From the NCBI RefSeq assembly GCF_010093595.1, contig NW_022985467.1:308387-372386 (forward strand): a stretch of DNA of 64,000 nt. Reading direction: 5' to 3'. Below, piece after piece: positions 1 to 10,049 of the stretch. Under the pieces are notes generated by a model. It did no database searches. It worked only from the letters and a program-made list of their open reading frames with translations, and was not told the DNA's origin. Source of the stretch: Mytilinidion resinicola. Lineage: Eukaryota > Ascomycota > Dothideomycetes > Mytilinidiales > Mytilinidiaceae. The position numbers and the translations under genes were made by a program. Position 1 is the first letter of the stretch. Each line of letters starts with the position of its first letter.

Positions 1-483
1 TATCCGCTATATTGGGCTCTAGGCTTTGACAAGGGGCAGCGGGCGGGCCACTCGTGCATTAGTGGTGCCGCTTCACCGCCACTATGTCTTGTTTGGGAAG
101 TAAGTCATGTGATTCTAGAGCTTCGCGACTTGGGTAATTATCCTTGAAGGAGAACTTGATAACACTAAGGTCCATCCCTGAGTGGCGAGAAACCCCGCGT
201 GGCGAGGAAATCAATAGATACATTGACTTCAAGCAACTCAGTCTCTATGCACACATTAATATTTCCCACAGTTCTATATAAGTGGTTTGCTGTGGCCACT
301 CCTAAACACTCGGGACCCCTCCCACTAGAAAATTACGGTCGCATTGTCGCCTTTGCGCCTAATTTGCGGAGAGCATCCTTTCATGGCGTAATAGAATTCC
401 TTCATCACAGCACTACTATCAAGCTCTTATTACTTCTAATGCTTATAGAAGGGCCTTATCTGAGCCTCAGAGCCTCACTACTA
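1..483. other. Leading non-coding stretch, no gene seen
   Basis: No reading frame here resembles a protein I know. A 95-codon open frame at 199-486 has no recognisable motif and runs into the terminal repeat of the adjacent transposon, so I treat it as chance. The sequence is not RIP-like: it has ordinary CA and TG content, unlike the right end of the window. Confidence 0.5.
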
Positions 484-485
484 TA

Positions 486-528
486 GAAGTGGCGACCGGC
501 TCGTGCACGCTACCACCTCGTGCACGGT
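486..528 (+). repeat. Left terminal inverted repeat of the pogo-like element
   Basis: The repeat begins GAAGTGGCGACC and ends TGCACGGT, and it pairs with 2615-2657 in inverse orientation. It contains internal GTGCAC-type palindromes. The TA at 484-485 is the left target duplication. Confidence 0.9.
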
Positions 529-629
529 TTCCCCGTGCATGCATCACGAACTTCAAAAACATATACATTCACTCATATTACTCAGAACCTCATAGAAATC
601 AAGGCGGAGACTAAACCGAAGACGCTCTT

Positions 630-2534
630 TCATTCTATCATAATCACAGAGTCATCGTACCTCTTAGGCGTATTCCGGATACGCTGAGGCCGGCCAGAGG
701 TTGATTTCACTACCCCCTCCTCTACCTCATGATTCTGCTGGCCTGTAGGCTCCTCAGGAATAGTGAATACAACCTGGCGAGCCTTCTGCCTCTGCTGTAT
801 TACCTTCCTCTCATCTTTAAGCTGCTTCTCTGCATCACGTGCCTCACGTGCTTCCTGTGCCTTGCGCTTCTTGAGATCCTCAGCATCCTTCTGTTCTCTC
901 TGCTTAGCAGCTTTAGCAGAGCGATTGAACTCAGCTATTCTTTCCTTCTCTTCCTTAGCAAGTTGCTTCTGTACCTTCTCCTCAGCCTTTAAAGCTGTAT
1001 CACGAGCCTTGGCATCCTCTTTCTCTTGGTATAGCTCTCGAGCCTGCCGCACCTTATTGGGTGAATAGACTGCCGCTTTTCTATTATTATCTTCAGCCAG
1101 AATCTAAAAGAGGTTCTTCTGCCGCTTCCTCTTCTTCTGCTCTATCTTGAATGCTTCTTGGTAGCCTCGAATTTGACTTTAAAGAAGTATATTAGTTGCC
1201 ATCAGTTGGTGAATATCTTTGGTCAAAGCTTGTACTTCTTTTTGGAGGCTGGACTGTATAGCAACTTCTACCACCTGTTTTAGGCGTGTTTCTATTCGCT
1301 TCCAGTCACCAGCCGTAAGAGCCGACCCAGTAGAGTTGCTTAATAATGGCCTTTCTTCATCTTTATCCTCTTCCTTCTCTTTCTTGGCATTAAATTGATC
1401 TAATATAACCTCCGGGTTCCATGGGTGAATACCCGTCTTTCTCTATCTACTAGCTATATTAGAAGGAGTCATAGCCTTCTTCCATGCCACCCAAAAGGTC
1501 CTGAAGAAGTCTCTCTTTGTGAAGCGGGAGAATCCTTCACTATTCATCATAAACCGGTTCAATTCATTGGAATAGTAAATGGCCAAGGGGGCGAAGAGAG
1601 AGACGTCTAATGGCTGCAGGCGGTGTATTAAATGAGGCGGGTATACAGCCAGGAGAATCCTGTTGCTGATGCAGTAGTCAATAAACTTCATATTCACATA
1701 AGAGCCGTGGTCATTAATAAGTAACATCCTCTACTCCTTGTTGGCTTTGGCCTTTGTCTCTCAATCAAAGATCTTCAACCAAGCAAGGCCTAGGTTGTTG
1801 TTGGTCCATCCGGTTGGTGTTGATGTGAAGAAGCAGGCATATTCGTCCGGATCAAAATCCTTAAGCCATGTATCCTGTACATTGTTTGTTCCAGCTTGAT
1901 AGATAAGTGTCGGAGGAAGTGCCGTATTGTCTGCACAGATGGCTGCCACCACAGTAATCCACTCTCTATTGCCATCTTGTATGACATGGCGCATCCTTCC
2001 TAACTTGTAGGCAAGCTTGCTGAAGATTCTCTTCTTCTTAACCAATTTTCCAATAAGAAATCCTTTCTCATCTATATTATATATATTTCCTAGCTGGATG
2101 TTATATTAATCTCTTTTGCGACCAAGAAGCTTAAAGTAGAGGCTGTAGTAGAGGGCAGAATCAGCCCTTTTCCGTTCCTTATCAATAGGAAGAAGGTAGG
2201 CTGATTTGAGGTGTTTGGAATTCGAATGGACCCAGCGTGAAACCCAGTGGATTCCTGGCATTCTCCCAGCCAAATCCTGGGCGAGATTTCGTATCATTTG
2301 ATGCGTAGGAGGCAAGCCTCTTTCGGAGAGGTTGTTGATGTATTTGATGAGAGCCTTAGTCTTGCCAGGAGAGAGGAGCTTTTGAGAATTGTAGGCCTCA
2401 GCCTTTGACTTCGTGATTCCTCGGTACCTCCGTGAGAGCGTGGTTCTGTCAATCCCATGCTTCTTTGCGACCTCAGTATACATCTTCTTCTCCATCAAAT
2501 CTAGCTCCGCGAACGCAGCTTCCATTGCATCCAT
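630..2534 (-). pseudogene. pogo/Fot1-like transposase, broken by in-frame stops
   Basis: I place the start at the ATG at 2534, because the longer open frame runs out through the terminal repeat. The N-terminal part (MDAMEAAFAELD..., then VAKKHGIDRTTLSRRY) is a psq-type helix-turn-helix, followed by a CENP-B/Tc5-type DNA-binding segment. The DDE nuclease follows: first acidic residue in NIYNIDEKGFLIG, second in LLINDHGSYVNMKF, third in RLQPLDVSLFAPL. The C-terminus (630-1052) is a lysine/glutamate-rich coiled coil. All pieces are in one frame, interrupted by stops near 2106 (TAA), 1761 (TGA), about 1732 (TAG), 1443 and further on. These are changes that C-to-T or G-to-A mutation of Gln, Arg and Trp codons would give. 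It cannot encode active transposase. Confidence 0.88.
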
Positions 2535-2614
2535 TTTCGAAGGAAATCTGTGTATTTTTGGTGGAGTTGTGCGGTGTTGAAGCTTGAGAGAAAAAGCGGT
2601 GAGGGGCCTCCGAG

Positions 2615-2657
2615 ACCGTGCATGAGGTGGTAGCGTGCACGAGCCGGTCGCCACTTC
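2615..2657 (-). repeat. Right terminal inverted repeat of the pogo-like element
   Basis: The reverse complement matches 486-528 at 42 of 43 positions. The single difference is a G/A transition, consistent with RIP or CpG-type decay. TA at 2658-2659 is the right target duplication. Confidence 0.9.
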
Positions 2658-3103
2658 TAATGGGAAGTTGTTATTAGCCTTGTAGCTGCTATCGCACGCA
2701 AATTCGTTTAAAGTCGCCACGCCGATCGATACCTCCAACCGAAGCAATCTGCAATCCCGGCTATTGCGAAACAGCCTATATAATCATTACTGTGTAAATT
2801 GCTTCCAGTGGCTGCTACCTGTGGCTGTGCGCAGTCTTGGCAAGCGGGCCGACTTCAGCCATGCAGCCTTGCGATCCAACTCAACCTTTGCCATGCCTCC
2901 CGTCAACCAACTCAACTCTCTGAAACACCTAAGAATTCGCCACCTCACAAGGTCAGGGCTGGTGCGGCTCGCAGGGTGGGAAAGAAGTGGCACACCAAAA
3001 CAATGCGAGATGCCGGATCCCCATCCGGAACCCCCGAATTATTCCCCTTTTTCATCACAACACAAGGAGAACAGCATCCTACACGTTCAATTCACCCATC
3101 ATC

Positions 3104-4528
3104 ATGTCCAGCAAGTGTCCGGTCACACCCAGGAAGCGTCCACTCGAGCCTGAGAAGCACAACGAGACACCCACACGCAGTCACATCAAGGCAGTAATAG
3201 CACTCAATGACTGGGCAGGTGTCCAGTCCAACAAGGCAGATGTATTCAGATTCTTTGGAGAATCACAGCGCAGTGGCTGGAGGCATCTATGCCAGCCTGA
3301 TAGGACCATTTACAACCAAGAAGGGCCTGATCCAAGAGGCAGAAAGCCTATCCTAACACGGGAAGAACTTGAGAAAGATGGAGGAAGTTATTAACAGTAT
3401 GGATGAGGCCAAATCAAAGGCCCTTACCTGGCAACAGCTCAGGCAGAAGGCAGGCATTGATAAGAAGATTCACTGGATCACCATCCGACAATATATGCAA
3501 TCCCTGGACTTCGCCAAATGCATTGCCTGCACTAAGACCTGGATGGCCCCCCATACCCGAACAGCGCGCATCGACTGGTGCACAGAGATGCTGGCAAAGT
3601 GACACACCTGGGAGATGTGGAAGGATGTACGATGGAGCGATAAAGTCCATTTTGGACTGGGCCCCCAGAGGAAGCTTATAATAATCCGGAGGAAAGGCAC
3701 AAGATACTGCCCTGAATGTATTCAAGACCAAAAGGAGCCTCCCACTAAGCAGTACAGAGATGAGAAGCGCATTCATGCATGGGCTATGGTTGGATAGAAC
3801 TATATCAGCCCATTAATATAGTATACAACCAACAACAAGAATAGGAAGATATTACAGAAGGTGTATATTGAGCAGATCCTGGAGTCATTTAACTCAGGTT
3901 GAAATTGATGTGAACTCTGATTTCTATGGGTGTCTAGCTCGTTGTTTATATACTAGGGGAAGGAGGGGGGCCAGCCCCGGGGGCATAACGTGGTATCTCT
4001 TCCTGATGCGTTACTTGATTCATCCTGTTTCCTGATACAGTACTGATACCGTGCTGCAGCACTGCTGTTGCACTACCTGTTACTTCCTCCTGTATCAGTA
4101 TGCTATCCTGATGCGTTACTGCATATGAGTTGCTGACCCTAGGTTGTAGTGCTGCAACCCGAGTATTTATCAAGCCTATGCTCCTTGACAAGACTGTCCC
4201 TCGGTTTGTCCTAGAGGAGGATGGGGATTCAGGGCATGGCATTCAATCAGTAAATAGCAAGGCTGCCAAGTGGAAGAGGGAGAATGGGCTGGATACCTTC
4301 TTCAATGCTGCCCATTCACCAGACCTCTCAATTATTAAGAATTGCTGGCAGCCACTTAAGCAGCACCTGGGAAAGGAGGACTATTTTGACAAGAACATAA
4401 TAATAAGCGATGCGGACAACCTCTGGGCACAGCATGTAACTAAGAGCTTTGTAAATAGCCGTGTGATGAGCTTTATACAGCGTTTTGATGACTGCCTAGA
4501 TAAGAAGGGCAGGGGGACTGGGTGGTGA
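3104..4528 (+). pseudogene. Tc1/mariner-like transposase, broken and interrupted
   Basis: The start is the ATG at 3104 (MSSKCPVTPRKRP). An N-terminal helix-turn-helix region is followed by the catalytic core: first Asp in VRWSDKVHFG, second in the LEEDGDSGHG segment, third in AAHSPDLSIIKNCW. This is the DDE/D pattern of fungal mariner-like elements. Damage seen: a frameshift near 3375, a TGA at about 3600 where Arg is expected, two TAG codons at about 3795 and 3828 where Trp is expected, and the LTR insertion after 3891. Deleting the insertion and one copy of its 5-bp duplication brings the frame back into register, so the insertion is younger than the gene. No function is possible as it stands. 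Confidence 0.85.
3892..4164 (-). mobile_element. Solo LTR-like insertion, copy A (ACTC...GAGT ends)
   Basis: The 273-bp insertion begins ACTCAGGTTG and ends CAACCCGAGT. It is flanked by an exact 5-bp duplication ATTTA (3887-3891 and 4165-4169). Its first ~28 bp match copy B (20482) and, in reverse complement, the 3' end of the Copia 5' LTR at 48994-49212. Its last ~38 bp match the other end of copy B. I read it as a solo LTR of that Copia family in minus orientation. A non-autonomous element with short inverted ends is an alternative. Confidence 0.75.
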
Positions 4529-4922
4529 CCCCAAAACACCAATGAATTATGAAAAAAAGTCACATCTGCATACACTTGTGATGCCTTGTAATCGAATGCA
4601 ATTTGAACTGTGCCATTTGGGCTTGATTTGGCTGTGAAATCGTGTTTTGCGGCATTTCGCTTGTTTTTGGTGTGCCACTTTTTCCCCACTCCGCGTGTGC
4701 GGGTCGGCCGTCCTCCCTGCCAGAATTCGTCGGAGGCGTTCGTCTGCTTCTGACAAGGCCTAGGTGGTAAGCCTTTTAACACATGCTTCTATGTAGAACG
4801 TTCTCGAAGCTGCACTGTGGCAAATAGGCTGGGTATATATTTACGTTAATCTCCGGCCCTCTATGAAATAGGGAGAATAAATACATATAGGACAGCAATG
4901 TTGATATATATGTTCTGATGTC

Positions 4923-5369
4923 TTAGGACGTACTCAACTCGACTTTGCAAATCCACACCCTTCCTGTTCCAACACCAATACTAACTATATTCCCTGACAT
5001 CGCTGAGCATGACGGCCGATACTCTGAAGGTAGCCACATTAAATTCTCTGAGTTGTATATTATCCACACACGATCCGCGCTTAAAGCTAGGCCATGACAT
5101 TGAGGACTCTGAGGTTCTGAATGGGATAGAAGCGGACTTGAACCTAGTGGAACACAAATCTCGATAGTGCCAATATCTGTGTGAAGATACGTACCAGAGA
5201 TGTCAAATGAGATGCGTTGAAGTGGCTTGCCAATACTGAGCGTCTGGGGGCATTCGCCGCTGCTCGCGTCCCAGACCTTGACCATGTTGTCCGACGACGC
5301 CGATGCGAGCCGCGTCGAGTCCGGCGAGAAGGCGACCGAGTGGACGGAACGGCTATGCCACTTGAGCGT
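4923..5369 (-). pseudogene. WD40-repeat tail in frame behind a TAG stop
   Basis: Directly downstream of the TAG that ends the ankyrin gene (5370-5372), the same frame stays open for about 148 codons. It encodes a clear WD40 blade (WHSRSVHSVAFSPDST, LASASSDN, MVKVWDASSG) followed by a weaker second blade ending in the stop at 4923. No start codon suits it as a separate gene: the first ATG is at 5285, inside the blade. The simplest reading is that the upstream GTPase-ankyrin gene once ran on into WD40 repeats and was cut by one nonsense change (CAG or TGG to TAG). An abutting remnant of a different WD40 gene is the alternative. Confidence 0.6.
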
Positions 5370-6644
5370 CTACCTTGCCCCTTTCTGCAGCAACAACCTT
5401 CTGACCTCATCCGTCTTGGCCATGCTCAGCGGCGTTTTTCCCGTGTCCGACACGGCATTCACGTTGGCGTCGTATGACAGCAGCAGCTGCACGACGTTCG
5501 CGTGGCCATTGTTGGCCGCCCAGTGCAGCGCAGTCCACCGATACCGGGTGCACATCGAAGCGTCGGCACCCCGTTCCAGCAGGCTTTTTGTCTCCTCGTA
5601 CCGCCCGCCCGCCGCCGCGCCGTAGAGCGGGAACTCACCGCGGGAGTCCAGTACGTTGAGGCTAGGGTTCAGTATCCGCTGTCGTTGTGAGCTAGAGCTT
5701 GGTGGCGCAGGGGGATGCCGGCGCAGGTCGTCTAGCTGCCGCACTAGGTCGGCCCGGTCCGTCTCGGATTTGCGGAGTTTGGCGTCCAGGTCTCGACGCT
5801 CGGTGTCCAATTGCTGCCGGAGATTGCTGGCCTCGGACGCATGTCTGGTTTTCTGCTGCTCTAGCTGGGTCTTCAGTTGCTGGACTTGCTCTTCAGCCCG
5901 TTCGAGCTTGTTCTTTAGGACTTTTGCCTCGTTGGCCCTTTTCTCTAACTCCAAGTTCTGTGAGTCGATAGTGTTCTTCAAGGCGTCAATCTCATCCTTG
6001 AGACTTGCCAGTTCCTTATCTTTCTCCTCGACGATGCTCTGGAGCTGTTCAGGCGTGGGTTTTGACGATTCTGCAGCAGGGTTTTGATCTTCTGGGGCCG
6101 ATTTCTTGATCTTGTTGATGAGTTCTTGGAGGATGCTAAGATAGATACTCTCCGCCTCATCGTCTCTGGAATCTTCGACTCGGCGGACGGCGACAGTGGG
6201 ATGCAAGGCTGAATAGACGGCCTTCAGCTCAGCTTCGGTACGGACCCCCTGAGCGGTTGATGGGAGCATGTCCCAGAGGGTAGTCACTATCATGATGTTC
6301 TCCTGGAATGCCGGGCTGAGCAGCTTTTCGAATGTTGCCAGATTCTTTTTTGCGGTCTCGCTTGTACTCCCTTCCGTGATGTCGTGAAGGTAAATCAAGC
6401 CGTGAACTGTATTGTGGCTTTGGCCTAGTTCGCGCTCTAGGGCTTTATTCGCGGTATTGAGCAACTCGACATCCGAGTCCACCGACTGTGGAGTGTCTAT
6501 CAGCCATACTTGTTCCCCGTTGACAATACCCTTGACGACAGAGGCCGCTGGGGAGGTGCAATCATCACCGTTTCCAGCCGCCAGAGGTGTTTCGGTAACA
6601 GCTTCGAGGAAGAGACTGCGTTCCGATCCTCCAAGTCCCATCAA
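5370..6644 (-). CDS. AIG1-like GTPase domain - coiled coil - ankyrin repeats (paralog 1)
   Basis: The N-terminal ~170 residues follow the fungal AIG1/septin-like G-domain plan: VVALMGLGGSERSLFLEAV in the P-loop place, WLIDTPQS at G3, HGLIYLHDITEGS, then ENIMIVTTLWDML near G4. The P-loop lacks the GK[ST] signature and G3 lacks DxxG, so nucleotide hydrolysis is doubtful. Residues ~190-330 form a long heptad coiled coil. The C-terminus has two to three ankyrin repeats (WTALHWAANNGHANVVQLLL). The true start is not visible. The frame is open from just after a TAATAA at about 6690, where a 63-nt intron ending TTTAG (branch ACTAAT) could join an upstream exon; the listed end is a TTG codon. A paralog in opposite orientation lies at 11569-13134. 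Role unknown; the architecture resembles NLR-like or signalling scaffolds. Confidence 0.8.
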   Translation of the reverse strand: MMGLGGSERSLFLEAVTETPLAAGNGDDCTSPAASVVKGIVNGEQVWLIDTPQSVDSDVELLNTANKALERELGQSHNTVHGLIYLHDITEGSTSETAKKNLATFEKLLSPAFQENIMIVTTLWDMLPSTAQGVRTEAELKAVYSALHPTVAVRRVEDSRDDEAESIYLSILQELINKIKKSAPEDQNPAAESSKPTPEQLQSIVEEKDKELASLKDEIDALKNTIDSQNLELEKRANEAKVLKNKLERAEEQVQQLKTQLEQQKTRHASEASNLRQQLDTERRDLDAKLRKSETDRADLVRQLDDLRRHPPAPPSSSSQRQRILNPSLNVLDSRGEFPLYGAAAGGRYEETKSLLERGADASMCTRYRWTALHWAANNGHANVVQLLLSYDANVNAVSDTGKTPLSMAKTDEVRRLLLQKGAR

Positions 6645-6689
6645 GGCAACAACGGTAGGGTTTGTCGGGCCTTCAAAATGCCTAAACTT

Positions 6690-7485
6690 TTATTAGTCAT
6701 CACGTATACAGCAGCGCTCCTTAGTGGAACTGGTGATTTACATTGTGGAGATTAACAAAAAAAATATTGATTAGGTGTACCGAAGGTGTTGGGTTATCGA
6801 TGACTGCGAGAAGAGTGTCGGGTAATGTGATTCTCACTCCCTTCAAGGCTATGCTCCAAGCCGGGAATGTGATGAGGCTCCAGCGCGTACCTCCTGACCA
6901 TCATCTACTAGTCTCGAGCAGCCGATGATCGATACTCCGTGAAGCCGCTTAGAAATTAGTCGAATCTGACGAAGTTATTCCTGACTGAGTCGCGTACTAA
7001 TGGCACTGCCCGACTAGGTGCGTTGCATCTCAACAGTCTGCAAGTAGAAATATTTGGACAATATTCACGCTCGCAGCATGTATTGATGCCCTCTAACACG
7101 AATTACCAACACATCAGCCGACCACTCTAGCATTCCCTCGCTATGGCCTGGTGATGACAAATACGAGCTTTCAGCAACGCCAGAAGTTACACAGCGCTTC
7201 GCTCACGCGGCTCCGCCCAATCAATCCCCGCGCTCTCAACAGGGGTCTCCCGGATGATCCACCTGACAAACTTCTGCCTTGTGGGTGTGAAATCAGCCTA
7301 GTTACCCAGTGTCTTTACGAAGCACCAGACGGGCTATGGGCCATGATCCAATCTGCTCTACGGTTGAACTACAGGGTCGCGTAAGCAATAATCAAGGCCC
7401 ACTTTTTCATAACTCACATTTGCGAAAATGGCTCCTGCAAGCCGGTTGATTGGCTGCGCGGAGATAGGTCAGTGGTGCTACGGTC
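6690..7485. other. Spacer between GTPase-ankyrin gene and vWA gene
   Basis: It should hold the promoter and any first exon of the minus-strand GTPase-ankyrin gene, plus the 3' end of the vWA gene. A 77-codon open frame at 7151-7384 (plus) shows no recognisable domain. I see no repeat or RNA gene. Confidence 0.4.
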
Positions 7486-9620
7486 TTAAAGGGGAAGGGG
7501 CATATGTACCTCGACGTATTCTCCCAAGGCATCGTCAGGGTCTGCAGTCGAGTTTACATCCAGATCTGGATTAGAGAAGTGAGCGTTTCGCTAAATTTCA
7601 GCAAGGGGGTAATGTTGCTCAAACGGTCAAAAGAATAGCGCGCTAGATAGCTTGGTTTCAACCACTTACATGCCGTGCAATGACAAATGCCCTTCAGCTC
7701 GTCGTCTTTGGACAGCCTATCGACGAACGCCTTTGCCGCTGGGCTGCCCCCGACACGAGAGATTTGGAACACCACGTCTTGGAGTCGGTTAGCTCCTACC
7801 ATGGCATTGAGGAAGGCGTGGATGGGGTCACGAACGTTTATCTCCCAGGTTTGTACGGTCAATGAGCTCCCTCTTGCAATCTTTCATTTCGCTTTGCAGT
7901 TTGGTGGATTTCTCTCCTTCTGGCTAGCAAAGGACTGGTAGTTAGCAGCTGTGCCGGGATGACAGAATCTGGTTTTGCATGGGGAATTAATTCCCCTCCC
8001 TCAGAGCACTCACCTTTCCATCTGTAATGATGCTGACAAGAAGCGGTCGTGGCCTCTCTGTTCGAGCAACATCATATATGCGACTCTGGAGAATCTTTCC
8101 CCTCAGCGTTGTTCCTAGTCTAGTAGTTTCGACCGTCAACTCGTTCTCTGGATGGAAAACGCGTTCAAGCTCTTGTTGTACTTGTTCCAGATTTTCAACT
8201 ACCATCGTTGGGACTTTTTGTCCCAGAAACTCCATTCTCACGTCTCTCGTATTTTTCAGAATCGACTCGACCTGGACGATCGTGCTGCAGACGGATGTCA
8301 TCTGCTGTACGCGCTCCCCGTTTTCGGATATGATCATGGATTCGCTGTTATCTACCAAGAGGCCTCAGAACACGATTTGTGGACAGGAAGTGCTGGAAGC
8401 CCAGCAGAAGTCATGCTTACCGAGTAGAAGTATGCAATCATACAAACTTAGGAGGCACAGCATGTCGATCGTATCCCCTCCTGCCTCGTCGACATTTTCT
8501 AGCTCGGCTATCCACTTGTCGACCTCCTTTGCCAGGACTTGGAGTTCAGCGTCTTCGTAGAAATTGGCTAGATGGTCTTTGTTGAACCTGACAAACCCTC
8601 CGTAGGCGATATACTGCGAGAAACATCAGGATCAGTATATTTTGGTGCGGTGGAATCTCATGCGCGGATACATTTTCCCAATGGGGCTCTCTAACTTACC
8701 TGGTTCCTGGAAGTAAATCCCAGATTCTTCGCTCCAGTTGGAAGGCTGTTAGCCTGCGCTCGCTGCCTTGCCTGCGAAGCCGACGACGGTGTACTTGAAT
8801 TTGCAGCTCGTGCATTTTGCGGCGGATTGGTTGACTGTTGTTGTCGTTGTTGGTTTTGTGGCGGCTGACGGTCCCCGGCCGGAGCCTGTGGGCCAAACTT
8901 GAAACCATTGCTACGGGACGTATCTTCTTCGTTGGGGTCTTTGTCCACAAAGTTGGCGTTCTTGTTCTCGTAAATGGTGATGCTCGAATTATTGGTAGGC
9001 AATTTTATCGTGGCAACTTTGTTCACGTTTTCCAAAGGGAGCTGGCCGCGGTTTTCGCCCTCCGCGACGCGGATGTTCATGTACTGTGCTGGTATGATAA
9101 CATACGACGTATCTTCCCTGTAATCGACGGCCGCAACTACCATCTGGTCGTCGTCAAACTTCTGCGCAATACCGACGACATATTTCCGTTCATCTTCTCT
9201 CTCGAGGTGCCCCCCGGAGCACTCGATGGTGAAAGCGCCTTCTTGATCACAGACCCTATCAGACACCACGGTCAGTTGGGCTGCATTGTCCGGGAACTCG
9301 GCCATAATAATGTCGCCATCCTTTTTTCTAGATGCGAGTTTGATGGGCTTTTCGGAAACCTGAGTTGTGTGGATAGTCTTCTTCTTCTTCTTCTTCGAGT
9401 CGGGGTCGCGAGTGCCAATGAAGGCATAGTATTCTTTGTGATAGGTGAAAGTCCCGTGGCCGTTTTCGCGGAGTTTGCCGGTGTTGTAGCATACCGGAAG
9501 GTAAACGTCAGGCGCGTTCGAGATGCTGGGCTTCTCTGCACAGACTATGTACCCTCGAGGCTGGTTGCTTGAGAACCGGTTTACCACATTAACCTTATAA
9601 GAAAGTGATTGCGGAGCCAT
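7486..9620 (-). CDS. Unknown beta-type domain fused to a von Willebrand A domain
   Basis: Six exons give an open frame of 568 aa: 9620-8700, 8613-8421, 8351-8014, 7923-7857, 7777-7670 and 7565-7486. Introns are 69-104 nt with clear GTAAGT/GTGAGT-type donors and CTAAC-type branch sites. Residues 1-~220 form a domain shared with the divergent gene at 10050 (motifs YYAFIGT, KYVVGIA, VAAVDY). Residues ~230-305 are a Q/N/P/S-rich linker. The rest is a vWA domain with the MIDAS motif DNSES at the exon 2/3 joint, the conserved Thr in RLGTTL, and IITDGKPEGE, then VVFQISRVGG and an alpha/beta tail. vWA domains bind partners through a metal ion. The last exon is uncertain; a GTACAT donor could extend it to about 7420. 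Confidence in the fusion is good because the joints keep frame and complete a known fold. Confidence 0.8.
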
Positions 9621-10049
9621 GGAGGTGTAAGATGTTGCCCAAGAACTTTCCCCGTGAGTTCAGAGAAATGTGCACTCTGGTACTCTGCCAAAAGAAAAAA
9701 AGAGGGGCATACGGGAGCACGTGAGACTGTCAGAACTTTAGAAGGTCCTGCTGAGCTGGCGCCGTGTGAGCATGCAGTGCCCAGGATTCGAGACAGGGGG
9801 GCCTTCACCGGTGGGTGGGGCAAGAAACCGCATGATCAGTAGTCCCTCGTTCCTTCCCACTCCCTGTGTCCCACTATCCTTCGCTCCGTCGCTTCCCCCT
9901 GTGCTACTCAACTCCTTCATCTTGCCTCACCAGCATACATTAGTTGCCCTAGTCTCCAACGCCAGCTCAGAAGTAATATCCATCCCCATCCAACTTCACC
10001 AAACAATCACGTTAATTTACTCACTTAGGCTATCCAGCCCATTTTCAAA
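9621..10049. promoter_or_regulatory. Shared divergent promoter region of the paralogous pair
   Basis: This 429-bp spacer lies between the ATG of the minus-strand vWA fusion (9620) and the ATG of the plus-strand small paralog (10050). The last 150 bp before 10050 are CT-rich, as in many fungal leaders. No TATA box is obvious. Co-regulation of the two genes is an inference from the arrangement only. Confidence 0.5.

Larger units (their letters stand above)
486..2657 (-). mobile_element. pogo/Fot1-like DNA transposon, inactive
   Basis: The element is bounded by 43-bp terminal inverted repeats (486-528 and 2615-2657) that differ at one position, a transition. The dinucleotide TA flanks both ends (484-485 and 2658-2659), which is the target duplication expected of Tc1/pogo elements. 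Inside, on the minus strand, is one long transposase frame (630-2534) broken only by stop codons. The total length of 2172 bp and the domain order (helix-turn-helix, CENP-B-type DNA binding, DDE nuclease, basic/charged tail) fit the fungal Fot1/pogo group. The boundaries are seen directly; the family assignment comes from the protein. Confidence 0.9.
2940..4745 (+). mobile_element. Tc1/mariner-like DNA transposon, inactive, with a nested LTR
   Basis: Inverted repeats are visible around 2970-3010 and 4655-4705. They share a core GTGGCACACCAAAA and, further in, an AATGCCG/GATGCCG segment. The outer ends are imprecise because I could not fix the target duplication, so the coordinates are approximate. 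The plus-strand transposase remnant (3104-4528) lies between the repeats. A 273-bp LTR-like insertion at 3892-4164 splits the transposase. Confidence 0.75.

Noticed and set aside
8691..9620. Stand-alone 309-aa gene
   Set aside because: Its last codons are a splice donor, and downstream exons complete a vWA domain in frame.
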